Assembly: GCF_001921865.1 (NCBI RefSeq) | Contig: NZ_MSCT01000009.1 | Span: 248,001-312,000, forward strand | Origin: Pseudomonas chlororaphis | GTDB lineage: Bacteria; Pseudomonadota; Gammaproteobacteria; Pseudomonadales; Pseudomonadaceae | Direction of reading: 5' to 3' | Length of the DNA stretch: 64,000 nt | Shown here: one piece after another, positions 15,738-25,362 of the stretch | Layout: every line of letters starts with the position of its first letter | Position numbering within the stretch: position 1 is the first letter of the stretch | Notes under the pieces: model-generated | Told to the model about the DNA's origin: nothing | The model's database searches: none | What the model saw: only the letters and a program-made list of their open reading frames with translations | Position numbers and translations under genes: made by a program

Positions 15738-17585
15738 ATGAGTAACGCTATTGCCGATCTGATCCTGCACAACGGCCGCCTGCATACGGTGGACCGGGCC
15801 CGGCCGACCGCCACCGCGGTGGCGATCAAGGACGGGAAATTCATCGCCGTGGGGCACGATGCCGAGGCCATGGCCTTGCGCGGCAGTGCCACCCAGGTCA
15901 TCGACCTCAAGGGCCGCACGGTGATTCCCGGTCTCAACGACTCGCACCTGCACCTGATCCGCGGCGGCCTGAACTACAACCTGGAACTGCGCTGGGAAGG
16001 CGTGCCGTCCCTGGCCGACGCGCTGCGCCTGCTCAAGGACCAGGCCGAGCGCACCCCGGCCCCGCAATGGGTGCGCGTGGTCGGTGGCTGGAACGAATTC
16101 CAGTTCGCCGAAAAACGCATGCCGACCCTCGAGGAGTTGAACCGCGCCGCGCCGGACACCCCGGTGTTCGTCCTGCACCTGTACGACCGCGCCTTGCTCA
16201 ACCGCGCGGCGCTGCGGGTGGTGGGCTACGACCGCAACACGCCGAACCCGCCGGGCGGCGAGATCGTGCGTGACAGCAACGGCGAGCCGACCGGCATGCT
16301 GGTGGCCCGGCCCAACGCGATGATTCTCTACTCGACCCTGGCCAAGGGGCCGAAGCTGCCGCTGGAGTACCAGGTCAACTCGACCCGCCAGTTCATGCGC
16401 GAACTCAATCGCCTGGGCGTCACCAGCGCCATCGACGCCGGCGGCGGTTTCCAGAACTACCCGGACGACTACGAAGTGATTGACGAGCTGGCGGCCAAGC
16501 AGCAATTGACCGTGCGCATCGCCTACAACCTGTTCACCCAGAAGCCCAAGGAAGAACTCACCGACTTCAAGAACTGGACCAGCAAGGTCACTTACGGTCA
16601 GGGCGACGATTTCCTGCGGCACAACGGCGCCGGGGAAATGCTGGTGTTCTCGGCGGCGGACTTCGAGGACTTCCTCGAGCCGCGCCCCGAGCTGCCGCAG
16701 ACCATGGAGCAGGAGCTGGAGCCGGTGGTGCGCCACCTGGTGGAACAGCGCTGGCCATTCCGCCTGCACGCCACCTACGACGAATCGATCTCGCGCATGC
16801 TCGACGTATTCGAGAAGGTCGACCGCGACATGCCGTTCAACGGCCTGCCGTGGTTCTTCGACCACGCCGAAACCATCAGCCCGAAAAACATCGAGCGGGT
16901 GCGGGCGCTGGGCGGCGGCATTGCGATCCAGGACCGCATGGCGTTCCAGGGCGAATATTTCGTCGACCGCTACGGCGCCAAGGCCGCCGAACAGACCCCG
17001 CCGATCCAGCGCATGCTCGCCGAGGGCGTGCCGGTGGGCGCGGGCACCGACGCCACCCGCGTCTCCAGCTACAACCCCTGGACCTCCTTGTACTGGATGG
17101 TCAGTGGCAAGACCGTGGGCGGCCTCGAACTCTATCCCCAGGGCCTGGGCCGCGACACCGCGCTGGAGCTGTACACCCACGGCAGCGCCTGGTTCTCCTC
17201 GGAACAGGGCAAGAAAGGCCAGATCAAGGTCGGCCAGCTGGCGGACCTGGTGGCGCTGTCGGCGGACTATTTCAGCGTCGAGGAAGAGGCCATCAAGTGG
17301 ATCGAATCGGTGCTGACCGTGGTCGGTGGCAAGGTGGTGCACGCCGCCGGCGATTTCAGCACGCTGGCCCCGCCGGCCCTGCCGGTGACCCCGGACTGGT
17401 CGCCGGTGGTCAAGGTCCCGGGCCACTGGCGGCCGGCCTCGCCGCTGCTCAACCAGGTGCACCAGTGCAGCGGCCCGTGCGGTGTGCACGCCCACGGTCA
17501 TGAGCGGGCGCGGCTGTCGAATGTGCCGGTCAGTGACTTCCAGGGGTTCTGGGGGGCGTTTGGGTGTTCGTGTTTTGCCTTTTGA
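15738..17585 (+). CDS. amidohydrolase family protein (YtcJ-like, metal-dependent)
   Basis: The product is 615 residues. It begins with the small beta domain (DLILHNGRLHTVD), then the metal site NDSHLHLIRGG, a later His in FRLHATYDES, the DHAETIS loop and GTDATRVSSYNPW near the end. These mark the amidohydrolase_3 group that cleaves C-N bonds in amides or cyclic imides. AAGGAG stands 8 bases before the ATG. The C-terminal extension holds a cluster of Cys and His (HQCSGPCGVHAHGHE and a final GCSCF), unusual for the family, which might bind a further metal. Confidence 0.82.
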   Translation: MSNAIADLILHNGRLHTVDRARPTATAVAIKDGKFIAVGHDAEAMALRGSATQVIDLKGRTVIPGLNDSHLHLIRGGLNYNLELRWEGVPSLADALRLLKDQAERTPAPQWVRVVGGWNEFQFAEKRMPTLEELNRAAPDTPVFVLHLYDRALLNRAALRVVGYDRNTPNPPGGEIVRDSNGEPTGMLVARPNAMILYSTLAKGPKLPLEYQVNSTRQFMRELNRLGVTSAIDAGGGFQNYPDDYEVIDELAAKQQLTVRIAYNLFTQKPKEELTDFKNWTSKVTYGQGDDFLRHNGAGEMLVFSAADFEDFLEPRPELPQTMEQELEPVVRHLVEQRWPFRLHATYDESISRMLDVFEKVDRDMPFNGLPWFFDHAETISPKNIERVRALGGGIAIQDRMAFQGEYFVDRYGAKAAEQTPPIQRMLAEGVPVGAGTDATRVSSYNPWTSLYWMVSGKTVGGLELYPQGLGRDTALELYTHGSAWFSSEQGKKGQIKVGQLADLVALSADYFSVEEEAIKWIESVLTVVGGKVVHAAGDFSTLAPPALPVTPDWSPVVKVPGHWRPASPLLNQVHQCSGPCGVHAHGHERARLSNVPVSDFQGFWGAFGCSCFAF

Positions 17586-17609
17586 ACTGAGGTAGACCGC
17601 GTCGTCTGT

Positions 17610-17663
17610 ATCGCGAGCAATCGAGCGTCGACCGGCTGCTCCTGCACCGAGCTTGCTCGCGAT
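17610..17663. repeat. REP-type pair (variant)
   Basis: ATCGCGAGCAATCGAGCGTC and the following GGCTGCTCCTGC match the variant at 13301-13340. GAGCTTGCTCGCGAT (17649-17663) is the inward-facing half of a normal REP. Confidence 0.65.
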
Positions 17664-17700
17664 AAACGATAACGCGGTTATCAAGTGTGAAGAATAAAAA

Positions 17701-17730
17701 AGGGGCGCTCTTATCGGGAGCGCCCCTTTT
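17701..17730. terminator. bidirectional terminator
   Basis: AGGGGCGCTC (17701-17710) and GAGCGCCCCT (17718-17727) form a perfect stem with a 7-base loop. An A-run precedes and a T-run follows, so it can end both the amidohydrolase transcript and that of the converging small gene. Confidence 0.85.
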
Positions 17731-17768
17731 ATTCAAAACATCAATAGTTGATTAACGACACATAGTAC

Positions 17769-18098
17769 TTAGCAGAACCGATCGATCACCCGAACTTCCG
17801 ACTTGTTCTTCAGCGATTGCCATTCATCTTTCAGGGTATCGAGTACCCGTGAGATGAAGTCCCGGTCGGCGGCGGCCTTCTTGCCGACGTAGCCCTGGCC
17901 GCGACGGTACATTTTCAGGCGGGCCAGCAGGTCCCGGTTGTTCTGGTCGAACTCGGCTTCGTGGGCGTGGGGCGACAGGCAGTCGATATGCACCTGGCCA
18001 GACTTGGCAATCCACAGGATGTGGCTGTCATGGCTGTCTTTCTGTGCTGCGAACATGCGAGCCAGTTCATCGATAGTGGGATGATTGTTCAGATTCAT
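17769..18098 (-). CDS. conserved Pseudomonas protein of unknown function
   Basis: The product is 109 residues, beginning MNLNNHPTIDELARMFAAQK. It is soluble, with no signal or membrane segment, and its C-terminal third is basic. Codon use is like that of its neighbours. AAGGGGCTTAAAC before the ATG can serve as a ribosome site. The protein looks familiar as a Pseudomonas hypothetical, but I recognise no domain. It stands alone, with a terminator downstream. Confidence 0.6.
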   Translation of the reverse strand: MNLNNHPTIDELARMFAAQKDSHDSHILWIAKSGQVHIDCLSPHAHEAEFDQNNRDLLARLKMYRRGQGYVGKKAAADRDFISRVLDTLKDEWQSLKNKSEVRVIDRFC

Positions 18099-18202
18099 GT
18101 TTAAGCCCCTTGACCATTTCGATCTATCTAGTTGAGTCGCTAATTGATATCGCTACATCGGTAAGTTGAACCCTGATACCGGAAACAGGGCGACAGAGGG
18201 TG

Positions 18203-18580
18203 TCTGTCGGATACAGATAAGGCCCAGAGCCTGATGCGTGTAGTTGTCTTGATTAACTGCTACGCAATAGCGTCACAACGAAGAGAAGCAGCGTAAACCT
18301 GGATCAAGCTGCCGAAGTTTTCAGTTTCGGCCACAAGCATCTTGAGGAGTTTTCGCCAGCTTCCCGCCCTTTGTACTGGACGTTCATGCCAGGTCAGTTT
18401 CATCAATCTGCCTTGTGGGCAGTACACATCCGGGTTGACAGCTCGGCGGTCAGACGAGCTTGCTCATAACACCTTTGCCATGTCTCCCGATCGGGGAGAC
18501 GTCTGCATCATGCAAGGGCAAATTCGCCTCGTCAACGGTTTTGTAGTGAAAATTTTCAAGCACTACATATTGTCCGACAA
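18203..18580. promoter_or_regulatory. cluster of inverted repeats in the 570-base gap before polB
   Basis: Five inverted repeats lie in the gap 18099-18667: TCTGT-N5-ACAGA (18203-18217); GCCGAA-N8-TTCGGC near 18311-18331; GTCTCCC-GATCG-GGGAGAC (18482-18500, perfect 7-bp arms); TGTAGTG-N12-CACTACA (18542-18567, with AAAATTTT at its centre); and TTGTC-C-GACAA (18570-18580). No frame in the gap looks like a real protein. The repeats could be operators or the folded parts of a small RNA. No canonical LexA box (CTGT-N8-ACAG) was found. Confidence 0.45.
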
Positions 18581-18667
18581 AACCTTTCGACCCATGGAAG
18601 GAACGGGCTATCGCGACCGCGGACAGGTAGAATCGACGCCTTGAAACAGGTTCTTGAGGTTGGCGTG

Positions 18668-21028
18668 GTGGATTTACAGCAGGGCTTCGTCCTGACCCGG
18701 CATTGGCGCGACACGCCGGCAGGCACGGAAGTCGAATTCTGGTTGGCGACCGACGCCGGGCCGCGGCGGATCCGCTTGCCAGTGCAGACCTCGGTGGCCT
18801 TCGTGCCCGCCGAGCAGCAGGCCCAGGCGCGGCGCCTGCTGGCCGACGATGGCGATGCCGAACTGCGGCCCCTCGACCTGTGCGACTTCCAGCACCGTCC
18901 GGTGCTCGGCCTGTATTGCCCGCAGCACAACCAGCTGATCCGTCTCGACAAGACCCTGCGCCGCGCCGGGGTCGAGGTGTTCGAGGCCGATGTGCGCCCG
19001 CCCGAGCGTTACCTGATGGAGCGCTTTATCACCGCGCCCGTGTGGTTCGGCGGCAACCCGGGCGAGGGCGGGGTGCTGTTGGAGGCGCAGATGAAGCCGG
19101 CGCCGGACTATCGGCCGACGCTGAAACTGGTGTCGCTGGACATTGAAACCAGCGAGACCGGCGAGCTGTATTCCATCGCCCTGGAAGGCTGCGGCCAGCG
19201 CCAGGTGTACATGCTCGGCCGAGCCCGCGAGGACGACCGCGCGGTGGATTTCGACCTGGAGTTCTGCGAGCGCCGCGAGCAGTTGCTCGAACGCCTCAAC
19301 CAGTGGCTGGCGCGGCACGACCCGGACGCGATCATCGGCTGGAACCTGGTGCAGTTCGACCTGCGGGTGCTGCACGAACACGCCCGGCGCCTGGCGGTGC
19401 CCCTGCGCCTGGGGCGTGGCGGCGAAGAAATGCAGTGGCGCGAACACGGCAGCCGCACCCATTACTTTGCAGCGGCCGCCGGGCGCCTGATCATCGACGG
19501 CATCGAGGCGCTGCGTTCGGCGACCTGGAGCTTCCCCTCGTTCAGCCTGGAAAACGTCGCCCAGACCCTGCTCGGCGAAGGCAAGTCGATCGACAATCCC
19601 TACCAGCGCATGGACGAGATCAACCGCATGTTCGCCGAGGACAAGCCTGCCCTGGCGCGCTACAACCTCAAGGATTGCGAACTGGTGACGCGGATTTTCG
19701 CCAAGACCGAGCTGCTCACCTTCCTCCTGGAACGGGCCACGGTCACCGGCTTGCCGGCCGACCGCAACGGCGGCTCGGTCGCGGCCTTCACCCACCTGTA
19801 CATGCCGCTGATGCACCGCCAGGGTTTCGTCGCGCCGAACCTCGGCGAGCGCCCGCCGCAGGCCAGCCCCGGCGGCTTTGTCATGGACTCGCGGCCCGGA
19901 CTCTACGAGTCGGTGCTGGTGCTGGACTACAAGAGCCTGTACCCCTCGATCATCCGCAGCTTCCTGATCGATCCGGTGGGGCTGGTGGAAGGCTTGCGCG
20001 AGCCGGGCGACGACCGCTCGGTGCCGGGGTTTCGCGGCGCGCGGTTTTCCCGCACCCGGCATTGCCTGCCGTCGATCGTCGCGCGGGTCGCCGAGGGTCG
20101 CGAAGTGGCCAAGCGCGAACGCAACGCGCCGCTGTCCCAGGCCCTGAAGATCATCATGAACGCCTTCTACGGGGTGCTCGGCTCCAGCGGCTGCCGCTTC
20201 TTCGATCCGCGGCTGGCGTCGTCGATCACCCTGCGTGGCCACGAAATCATGCGCCGCACCCGCCAGCTCATCGAGGAGCAGGGCCATACGGTGATCTACG
20301 GCGACACCGACTCGACCTTCGTCTGGCTCGGTCGCGCCCACGCCGAGGCGGATGCCGCACGCATCGGCCGGGCGCTGGTGGCGCACGTCAACCAGTGGTG
20401 GCGCGAGCACCTGCGCGACGAGTACGGCCTGGACAGCGCCCTGGAGTTGCAGTTCGAAACCCACTTCAGCCGCTTCCTGATGCCGACCATCCGCGGCGCG
20501 GAAGAGGGCAGCAAGAAACGCTACGCTGGCCTTGTGACCCGTGCCGACGGCAGCCAGGACATGGTCTACAAGGGCCTGGAGGCGGTACGCACCGACTGGT
20601 CGCCGCTGGCCCAGCAGTTCCAGCAGGAGCTGTACCGGCGGATCTTCCACCGCCAGCCGTACCAGGACTATGTGCGCGACTACGTGCGCCGTACCCTGGC
20701 CGGCGAGCTGGACGAGCAACTGGTGTACCGCAAGCGCTTGCGCCGCCAGTTGGACGAGTACGAACGCAACGTGCCGCCCCATGTGCGGGCCGCGCGCCTG
20801 GCCGACGAATACAACCAGCGCCAGGGCCGGCCCCAGCGCTACCAGAACGGCGGCTGGATCAGCTACGTGATCACCCTGGCCGGCCCTGAGCCCCTGGAAA
20901 ACCGCACCGCGGCCATCGATTACGATCACTACCTGACCCGGCAATTGCAGCCGGTGGCGGACGCGATCCTGCCGTTCGTGCAGGACGATTTCAGCACCCT
21001 GGTGGGCGGGCAGATGGGCTTGTTCTGA
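18668..21028 (+). CDS. polB: DNA polymerase II (family B)
   Basis: The product is 786 residues, close to the 783 of E. coli Pol II. The 3-5 exonuclease motif I is SLDIETSE (Asp158, Glu160). Polymerase motif A is DYKSLYPS (Asp420), and motif C is YGDTDS (Asp546, Asp548). The enzyme serves in repair and replication restart. I choose the GTG at 18668, giving the family start (M)[12 protein letters not shown]; a TTG at 18641 would add nine residues. The converging cupin gene is separated by a hairpin. SOS control, known for E. coli polB, is not supported by a visible LexA site here. Confidence 0.93.
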   Translation: MDLQQGFVLTRHWRDTPAGTEVEFWLATDAGPRRIRLPVQTSVAFVPAEQQAQARRLLADDGDAELRPLDLCDFQHRPVLGLYCPQHNQLIRLDKTLRRAGVEVFEADVRPPERYLMERFITAPVWFGGNPGEGGVLLEAQMKPAPDYRPTLKLVSLDIETSETGELYSIALEGCGQRQVYMLGRAREDDRAVDFDLEFCERREQLLERLNQWLARHDPDAIIGWNLVQFDLRVLHEHARRLAVPLRLGRGGEEMQWREHGSRTHYFAAAAGRLIIDGIEALRSATWSFPSFSLENVAQTLLGEGKSIDNPYQRMDEINRMFAEDKPALARYNLKDCELVTRIFAKTELLTFLLERATVTGLPADRNGGSVAAFTHLYMPLMHRQGFVAPNLGERPPQASPGGFVMDSRPGLYESVLVLDYKSLYPSIIRSFLIDPVGLVEGLREPGDDRSVPGFRGARFSRTRHCLPSIVARVAEGREVAKRERNAPLSQALKIIMNAFYGVLGSSGCRFFDPRLASSITLRGHEIMRRTRQLIEEQGHTVIYGDTDSTFVWLGRAHAEADAARIGRALVAHVNQWWREHLRDEYGLDSALELQFETHFSRFLMPTIRGAEEGSKKRYAGLVTRADGSQDMVYKGLEAVRTDWSPLAQQFQQELYRRIFHRQPYQDYVRDYVRRTLAGELDEQLVYRKRLRRQLDEYERNVPPHVRAARLADEYNQRQGRPQRYQNGGWISYVITLAGPEPLENRTAAIDYDHYLTRQLQPVADAILPFVQDDFSTLVGGQMGLF

Positions 21029-21031
21029 TAA

Positions 21032-21060
21032 GGAGGACGGGCTGCGAGACCCCGTCCTCC
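21032..21060. terminator. hairpin between converging genes
   Basis: GGAGGACGGG (21032-21041) pairs perfectly with CCCGTCCTCC (21051-21060) across a 9-base loop. There is only a weak T-rich tract. It lies between the stops of polB and the cupin gene and probably ends one or both transcripts. Confidence 0.65.
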
Positions 21061-21067
21061 CATTGAT

Positions 21068-21397
21068 TCAGTCGACCACGAACAACCTGGCGCCGACTGC
21101 GGTGAACGAGCGATGGGGTTCGGCGTTGTCCGCCACCTGGTAGCTCATGCCGGGTGTCAACACGAACCGGCGGCCATCTTCGAGTTCTGTGTGCAGCTCG
21201 CCTTCCAGGCAAAACAGGATATGCCCCTTGGAGCACCAGTGATCGGCCAGGTAGCCGGGGCTGTATTCGACCATGCGCACGCGGATGGCGCCAAACTGCC
21301 GGGTGCGCCAGTAGGCGCTGCCAGTTTCGCCGCGATGTTCGGTGGCTTCGATCTGTGACCAGTCGGTGGTGCCGAAGGGAATACCTGCGATATCCAT
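21068..21397 (-). CDS. small cupin-fold protein (DHCW-type)
   Basis: The product is 109 residues starting MDIAGIPFGTTDWSQIE. The core reads LADHWCSKGHILFCLEGEL, then DGRRFVLTPGMSYQVAD and EPHRS, as in single-domain cupins that bind a metal through His and Glu residues. A similar Pseudomonas family is annotated by its Asp-His-Cys-Trp-type motif. The reaction is unknown. The ATG at 21397 is the start of the conserved sequence; the frame is open further upstream without family resemblance. It lies 29 bases downstream of the small periplasmic protein gene. Confidence 0.72.
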   Translation of the reverse strand: MDIAGIPFGTTDWSQIEATEHRGETGSAYWRTRQFGAIRVRMVEYSPGYLADHWCSKGHILFCLEGELHTELEDGRRFVLTPGMSYQVADNAEPHRSFTAVGARLFVVD

Positions 21398-21426
21398 TGA
21401 ATGCCTGTCTGTCCTGGGTTGGGGGC

Positions 21427-21723
21427 TCAGTCGTCGACCGAGGTGCAGATGCCGCTGGCGCCTTGCTTGCCGTTGTAGGTTACGACCACCGAGTCGTCGT
21501 CCTCCACGCTGATGGACACCGTGACGCCCGCGCCCTTGGCCTCGAAATAGCGCTCGTTGACGGTCTTGGTCTGGGCTTCCTTGCCGTTGATGAACACCGG
21601 GCCGCCCTGGTCCGCGCTGACTGGGACATTGCCCGGGCAGTCGACGTTGAACAACGGGATGCCTTCGGCATGGGCAGCACTGGCGAGGATCGACAGGACG
21701 CTGCTCAGGAGGATTTTTTTCAT
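21427..21723 (-). CDS. small periplasmic protein of unknown function
   Basis: The product is 98 residues. A 19-residue signal peptide ends in SAAHA before EGIPLF. The mature part has only two Cys (VDCPGN and GICTS), probably one disulfide, and many acidic residues in SISVEDDDSVVV. GGAG lies 9 bases before the ATG. It is divergent from the serralysin across 280 bases. Known serralysin inhibitors (AprI/Inh) are also small periplasmic proteins, but I see no clear sequence likeness, so an inhibitor role is only a possibility. Confidence 0.65.
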   Translation of the reverse strand: MKKILLSSVLSILASAAHAEGIPLFNVDCPGNVPVSADQGGPVFINGKEAQTKTVNERYFEAKGAGVTVSISVEDDDSVVVTYNGKQGASGICTSVDD

Positions 21724-21861
21724 CGTGGACTCCTTCGAAAAACAACCGGGAACCGGGGGTGCGACAACGTGCCCCGATGTGCGCTGAAGCTTAGCGTATG
21801 GCACGCCTGCGCAGGGGCTGCAGGCGAGGTTTTTAATGCGCGCAAAAGCCCTGCGAACATT

Positions 21862-21900
21862 TTGTCGGACAATAAAAAACGTGGACGCCGCGCGGGCGTC
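21862..21900. promoter_or_regulatory. palindrome and hairpin between the small periplasmic gene and the serralysin
   Basis: TTGTC-G-GACAA (21862-21872) is a perfect 11-bp palindrome of the same form as those at 18570 and 35558. It is followed by GACGCC-N5-GGCGTC (21884-21900). Both lie in the shared promoter region of two divergent genes. TTGTC-N-GACAA resembles operators of GntR/FadR-type regulators, but no such regulator gene is in this window. Confidence 0.4.
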
Positions 21901-21991
21901 TGTGTCAGTTTTCCTGCGCCTTGAATGGGCGAGTGATAGGACGATCTCGCTAACAGGTCGCCGTGGTCTATCGGAAACTTTCAACGTTGAA

Positions 21992-21999
21992 CAAGGACG
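21992..21999 (+). promoter_or_regulatory. RsmA/RsmE binding site over the serralysin ribosome site
   Basis: CAAGGACG matches the CANGGAYG consensus at every position. It contains the only Shine-Dalgarno-like bases before the ATG at 22006. In Pseudomonas, RsmA/RsmE bound at such sites block translation until the Gac/Rsm small RNAs remove them. Confidence 0.7.
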
Positions 22000-22005
22000 T
22001 AAGTG

Positions 22006-23439
22006 ATGTCGAAAACCAAAGAAAATGCCGGTTTCGCGGGCGTTCCCGGCAGCGATGCCTTCCAGCTGGTGCACAGCTTCAGCCATGCCTATGACCGCGG
22101 CGGCGCGGAGCTGGTGAACGGCAAGCCGTCGTACACCGCCGAGCAGGCGGCCGAGCAGATCCTGCGCAAGAACCTGTCCTGGCACGACCAGAACGGCGAC
22201 GGCAAAGTCGAACTCAGCTACAGCTTCCTCACCAGCAAACCGGCCAACTACAACCCGAACCTGGGCAACTTCAGCGAGTTCAGCGCGTTGCAGAAAGCCC
22301 AGGCGTTCCTGGCCCTGCAATCCTGGTCGGACGTGGCCAATGTCAGCTTCAACGAAGCCGCGGCCGGCGGCGACGGCCACCTCAGCTTCGGCAACTACGA
22401 CGTCAGCACCGGCGGCGCGGCGTTTGCCTACCTGCCTTCGGGCAGCAGCTACGACGGCCAGTCCTGGTACCTGATCAACGACCAGTACCGGGTCAACGAA
22501 ACCCCGGGCAACGGCAACTACGGCCGCCAGACCCTGACCCACGAAATCGGCCACAGCCTGGGCCTGTCCCATCCGGGCGCCTACAACGCCGGCAACGGCA
22601 ACCCGACCTACAACGACGTCACCTACGCCCAGGACACGCGCGGCTACAGCCTGATGAGCTACTGGAGCGAGAGCCACACCGGGCAGGACTTCAGCAAGGA
22701 CGGCGGTGGCGCCTACGCCTCGGCGCCGTTGATGGACGACATCGTCGCGGTGCAGAAACTCTACGGCGCCAACCACGAGACCCGCGCCGACAACACCGTG
22801 TACGGCTTCAACTCCAACACCGGTCGCGACTTCTACAGCGCCGATTCGGCGGCGTCCAAGCTGGTGTTCTCGGTGTGGGACGGTGGCGGCAACGACACCC
22901 TGGACTTCTCCGGCTTCACCCAGGACCAGAAGATCAACCTCAACGAAGGCGCGTTCTCCGACGTCGGCGGCCTGGTGGGCAACGTTTCCATCGCCCTGGG
23001 CGTGACCCTGGAAAATGCCGTCGGCGGTTCGGGTAACGACCTGCTGATCGGCAACGACGCGGCCAACAGCCTCGAAGGCGGTGCCGGCAACGACATCCTC
23101 TACGGCGGCGGTGGCGGCGACAGCTTGTGGGGCGGGGCGGGAGCGGACACCTTCGTGTTCGGCGCGGCCTCGGATTCGACCTTCGACGCGCCCGACTGGA
23201 TCATGGATTTCACCAGCGGCCAGGACAAGATCGACCTCAGCGGCATTGCCCAGTTCGCGTCCGGACAGGCGACCCTGAACTTCGTCAGCGGCTTCACCGG
23301 CCATGCCGGCGACGCGATCCTGACCTACTACGCCGAAACCGACCAGACCAGCCTGATGCTCGACCTCACGGGCCTGGGCAACGTCGACTTCGCCGTAGGC
23401 ACCGTCGGCCAGGCGGTGACCACCGATATCGTGGCCTGA
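22006..23439 (+). CDS. serralysin-family secreted zinc metalloprotease (AprA-like, orphan)
   Basis: The product is 477 residues without an N-terminal signal. The zinc site is [11 protein letters not shown] (His179, Glu180, His183, His189), followed by the Met-turn SLMSY (Tyr219). Calcium-binding RTX repeats of the GGSGND/GGAGND type begin near residue 340. The C-terminus ends DIVA, like the hydrophobic tail used by type I secretion. ATG at 22006 is preferred to the GTG one codon earlier. The genes that normally follow aprA (inhibitor aprI, secretion genes aprDEF) are absent, so export must use a system elsewhere. Two secreted halovibrin-like genes follow in the same direction. Confidence 0.92.
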   Translation: MSKTKENAGFAGVPGSDAFQLVHSFSHAYDRGGAELVNGKPSYTAEQAAEQILRKNLSWHDQNGDGKVELSYSFLTSKPANYNPNLGNFSEFSALQKAQAFLALQSWSDVANVSFNEAAAGGDGHLSFGNYDVSTGGAAFAYLPSGSSYDGQSWYLINDQYRVNETPGNGNYGRQTLTHEIGHSLGLSHPGAYNAGNGNPTYNDVTYAQDTRGYSLMSYWSESHTGQDFSKDGGGAYASAPLMDDIVAVQKLYGANHETRADNTVYGFNSNTGRDFYSADSAASKLVFSVWDGGGNDTLDFSGFTQDQKINLNEGAFSDVGGLVGNVSIALGVTLENAVGGSGNDLLIGNDAANSLEGGAGNDILYGGGGGDSLWGGAGADTFVFGAASDSTFDAPDWIMDFTSGQDKIDLSGIAQFASGQATLNFVSGFTGHAGDAILTYYAETDQTSLMLDLTGLGNVDFAVGTVGQAVTTDIVA

Positions 23440-23453
23440 TCGACGACAACGGC

Positions 23454-23474
23454 AGCGGCGCGCAAGGCGCCGCT
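23454..23474 (+). terminator. terminator-like hairpin after the serralysin
   Basis: AGCGGCGC (23454-23461) pairs with GCGCCGCT (23467-23474), followed by TCCTTT. The T-tract is short, so termination may be partial. Confidence 0.5.
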
Positions 23475-23618
23475 TCCTTTGCAGAACACCCGCGTCACCC
23501 TCCGGCCTATTGGCCAATTTCAAGCGCCGATCGGCACGCGTTATTCCTGGCTACGTTTTTCCAGCCTTGGTCTAGTCTCCAGACTCAGATAGTTCCTGGC
23601 AGCGACAAGGAGGTCGCC

Positions 23619-25313
23619 ATGCATGCAACCGTTCGCTGGTCTTTTATCCTGGCCTGGACCCTGCCTGTGGCATTCAGCGCCCTGGCCGCCCAGCCGCCGC
23701 TCGATCCGCTGGAAACCCTCAACCGCATCAACCGCAACTACAACACACTCAAGGACGCCTGCCAGGAGCCCGATAGCGGCGCTGCCCGCGGTCACTACTA
23801 CTGCAGCGGCGTGACCTTACGCATGGTCAACGACGGGCCCTTCAACCCCTGGGACTACAGCCCCTACGCGATCAAGATCGGCGCCACGTCCTACTCCTGG
23901 ATCCGCAAGGACCTGAGTACCCGGATTCTCATTCACCCGGCCGGTTTCATCCTGCGCACGCCCACCGACGCCACCGCCTTGAGCCTGCCGGTCAAGGAGC
24001 AGGGCTGGACCTGCATCTACGCCTTCGACGGCGGTACCGGGCCGGAGCGCAAGTGGTACGGCTGCGGTTTCTTCGACAGTCGCGAGCCGCCGCGCGCGGC
24101 CCAGGGCACGCAGAACAACAAGAACGCGGCGCTGGCCTACGGCACCTGCGCCGAAGCCGGGGTGAGCACCGCCGAGCAGTGGACCCAGAAATACACCGGC
24201 CTGATGAAGGGCCCGATCCAGTACAGCCAGTGTTCCTGGAACGCGGAGAAACCCAGCGACTGGAACGCCATGATCCGGGTCCACGAGTCGCGGGTGAAGA
24301 CCACCAACAAGGACCCCTTCGCCTACAGCGCGCAGGTCAACGAGTTCATGTTGAAGAACGCCTCGGCCAGCAACGACGGCAGCGAAAACATGAAGTACAT
24401 CGATGCCTTCATCTACAACGTCAACAGCACGCAGAACTTCGCCACCCGCGGCGACCAGGCACCGCCGAAGCCGGAGAACGGCCTGAACAGCGCGCGCAAT
24501 TTCCAGAAGAAACTCAAGGATCAAGGCTACAGCGTGCCGATCCTGCGGCTGGATTTCACTAAACCGCCGGAACAGCGTTTCAGTTATGTCGCCGCCGACC
24601 AGGCGATCGAGCTGGCGAGCACTGGCGGCGGCCAACCCGCGCCGACGCCACCCGCGGCGCGTTATATCGCCTCGGCCACCTGGGTCGAGCGTTACGACCC
24701 GGGCAGCAAGAAAAACGAATGGACCCTCAACGTCACGCCCACCGCCCAGGGCAAGGCCAGCCAGGCCAGCGACCAGGAGGCGGTGTACCAGGAATTGTTG
24801 GCCCTGCGCGGCGCCGACAGCCAATGGCGCGAGCATGAAAAATCCCCGGGCAGCATGCGCCAGCAACTGAGCTGCCTGGTGCAGAACTACCCCGGCAAGA
24901 GCGAATGGAACCTGGAGCCGTTCCGGCCCACCGTCACGCCCCAGGAAGCAGCTAAGGCCGGTTGCAACCCGGTGCCGGTCCAGGCGCCGCAGTACATTGC
25001 TTCGGCCGACTGGGTCAAGCGCTACGACCCGGGCACCCGCCAGGACGAGTGGACCCTGAGCGTGGTGCCGACCGCCGCCGGGCGCGCCTTGCCCAACGAG
25101 CAGGCGGGGGCGTTGTACGAGCAGTTGTTCGCCCTCAAGGGCGCCGACACGAACTGGCGCGACAACGAAAAATCCGCCGGCAGCATGCGTCAGCAACTGA
25201 ACTGCGTTCTGGTCAACTACCGCGGCAAGACGCCGTGGAATCTCGAACCCTTCCGGCCGGCGTTGTCGGACGGCGAGACGCGCGCGGCGGGGTGCAACCC
25301 GGTTCCGCGCTGA
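23619..25313 (+). CDS. halovibrin-like secreted protein with duplicated C-terminal domain
   Basis: The product is 564 residues. A signal peptide of about 24 residues ends in SALAA before QPPLD. Residues about 25-345 form the N-terminal domain with several Cys; two tandem copies of one domain follow (about 349-457 and 459-564). Each copy begins YIAS-x-WV-x-RYDPG and holds GSMRQQL and NLEPFRP. The same domain occurs once in the next gene. The arrangement resembles halovibrin HvnA/DUF2599 proteins; Vibrio fischeri halovibrins are secreted NAD-glycohydrolases. That activity here is inference. The ATG at 23619 has AAGGAGG in front. Confidence 0.65.
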   Translation: MHATVRWSFILAWTLPVAFSALAAQPPLDPLETLNRINRNYNTLKDACQEPDSGAARGHYYCSGVTLRMVNDGPFNPWDYSPYAIKIGATSYSWIRKDLSTRILIHPAGFILRTPTDATALSLPVKEQGWTCIYAFDGGTGPERKWYGCGFFDSREPPRAAQGTQNNKNAALAYGTCAEAGVSTAEQWTQKYTGLMKGPIQYSQCSWNAEKPSDWNAMIRVHESRVKTTNKDPFAYSAQVNEFMLKNASASNDGSENMKYIDAFIYNVNSTQNFATRGDQAPPKPENGLNSARNFQKKLKDQGYSVPILRLDFTKPPEQRFSYVAADQAIELASTGGGQPAPTPPAARYIASATWVERYDPGSKKNEWTLNVTPTAQGKASQASDQEAVYQELLALRGADSQWREHEKSPGSMRQQLSCLVQNYPGKSEWNLEPFRPTVTPQEAAKAGCNPVPVQAPQYIASADWVKRYDPGTRQDEWTLSVVPTAAGRALPNEQAGALYEQLFALKGADTNWRDNEKSAGSMRQQLNCVLVNYRGKTPWNLEPFRPALSDGETRAAGCNPVPR

Positions 25314-25362
25314 AACTTGATCTTTTCACCCGGCAGAAGGGCTAATCAGGGAGAGACATGCC

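Noticed and set aside
18201..18220. Possible LexA box before polB (CTGTCGGATACAG).
   Set aside because: The CTGT and ACAG halves are 5 bases apart instead of 8, so it does not fit the consensus. It is kept only as an inverted repeat.
18342..18644. A 100-codon frame in the gap before polB.
   Set aside because: It has no ribosome site, no family likeness, irregular codon use, and it crosses several inverted repeats.
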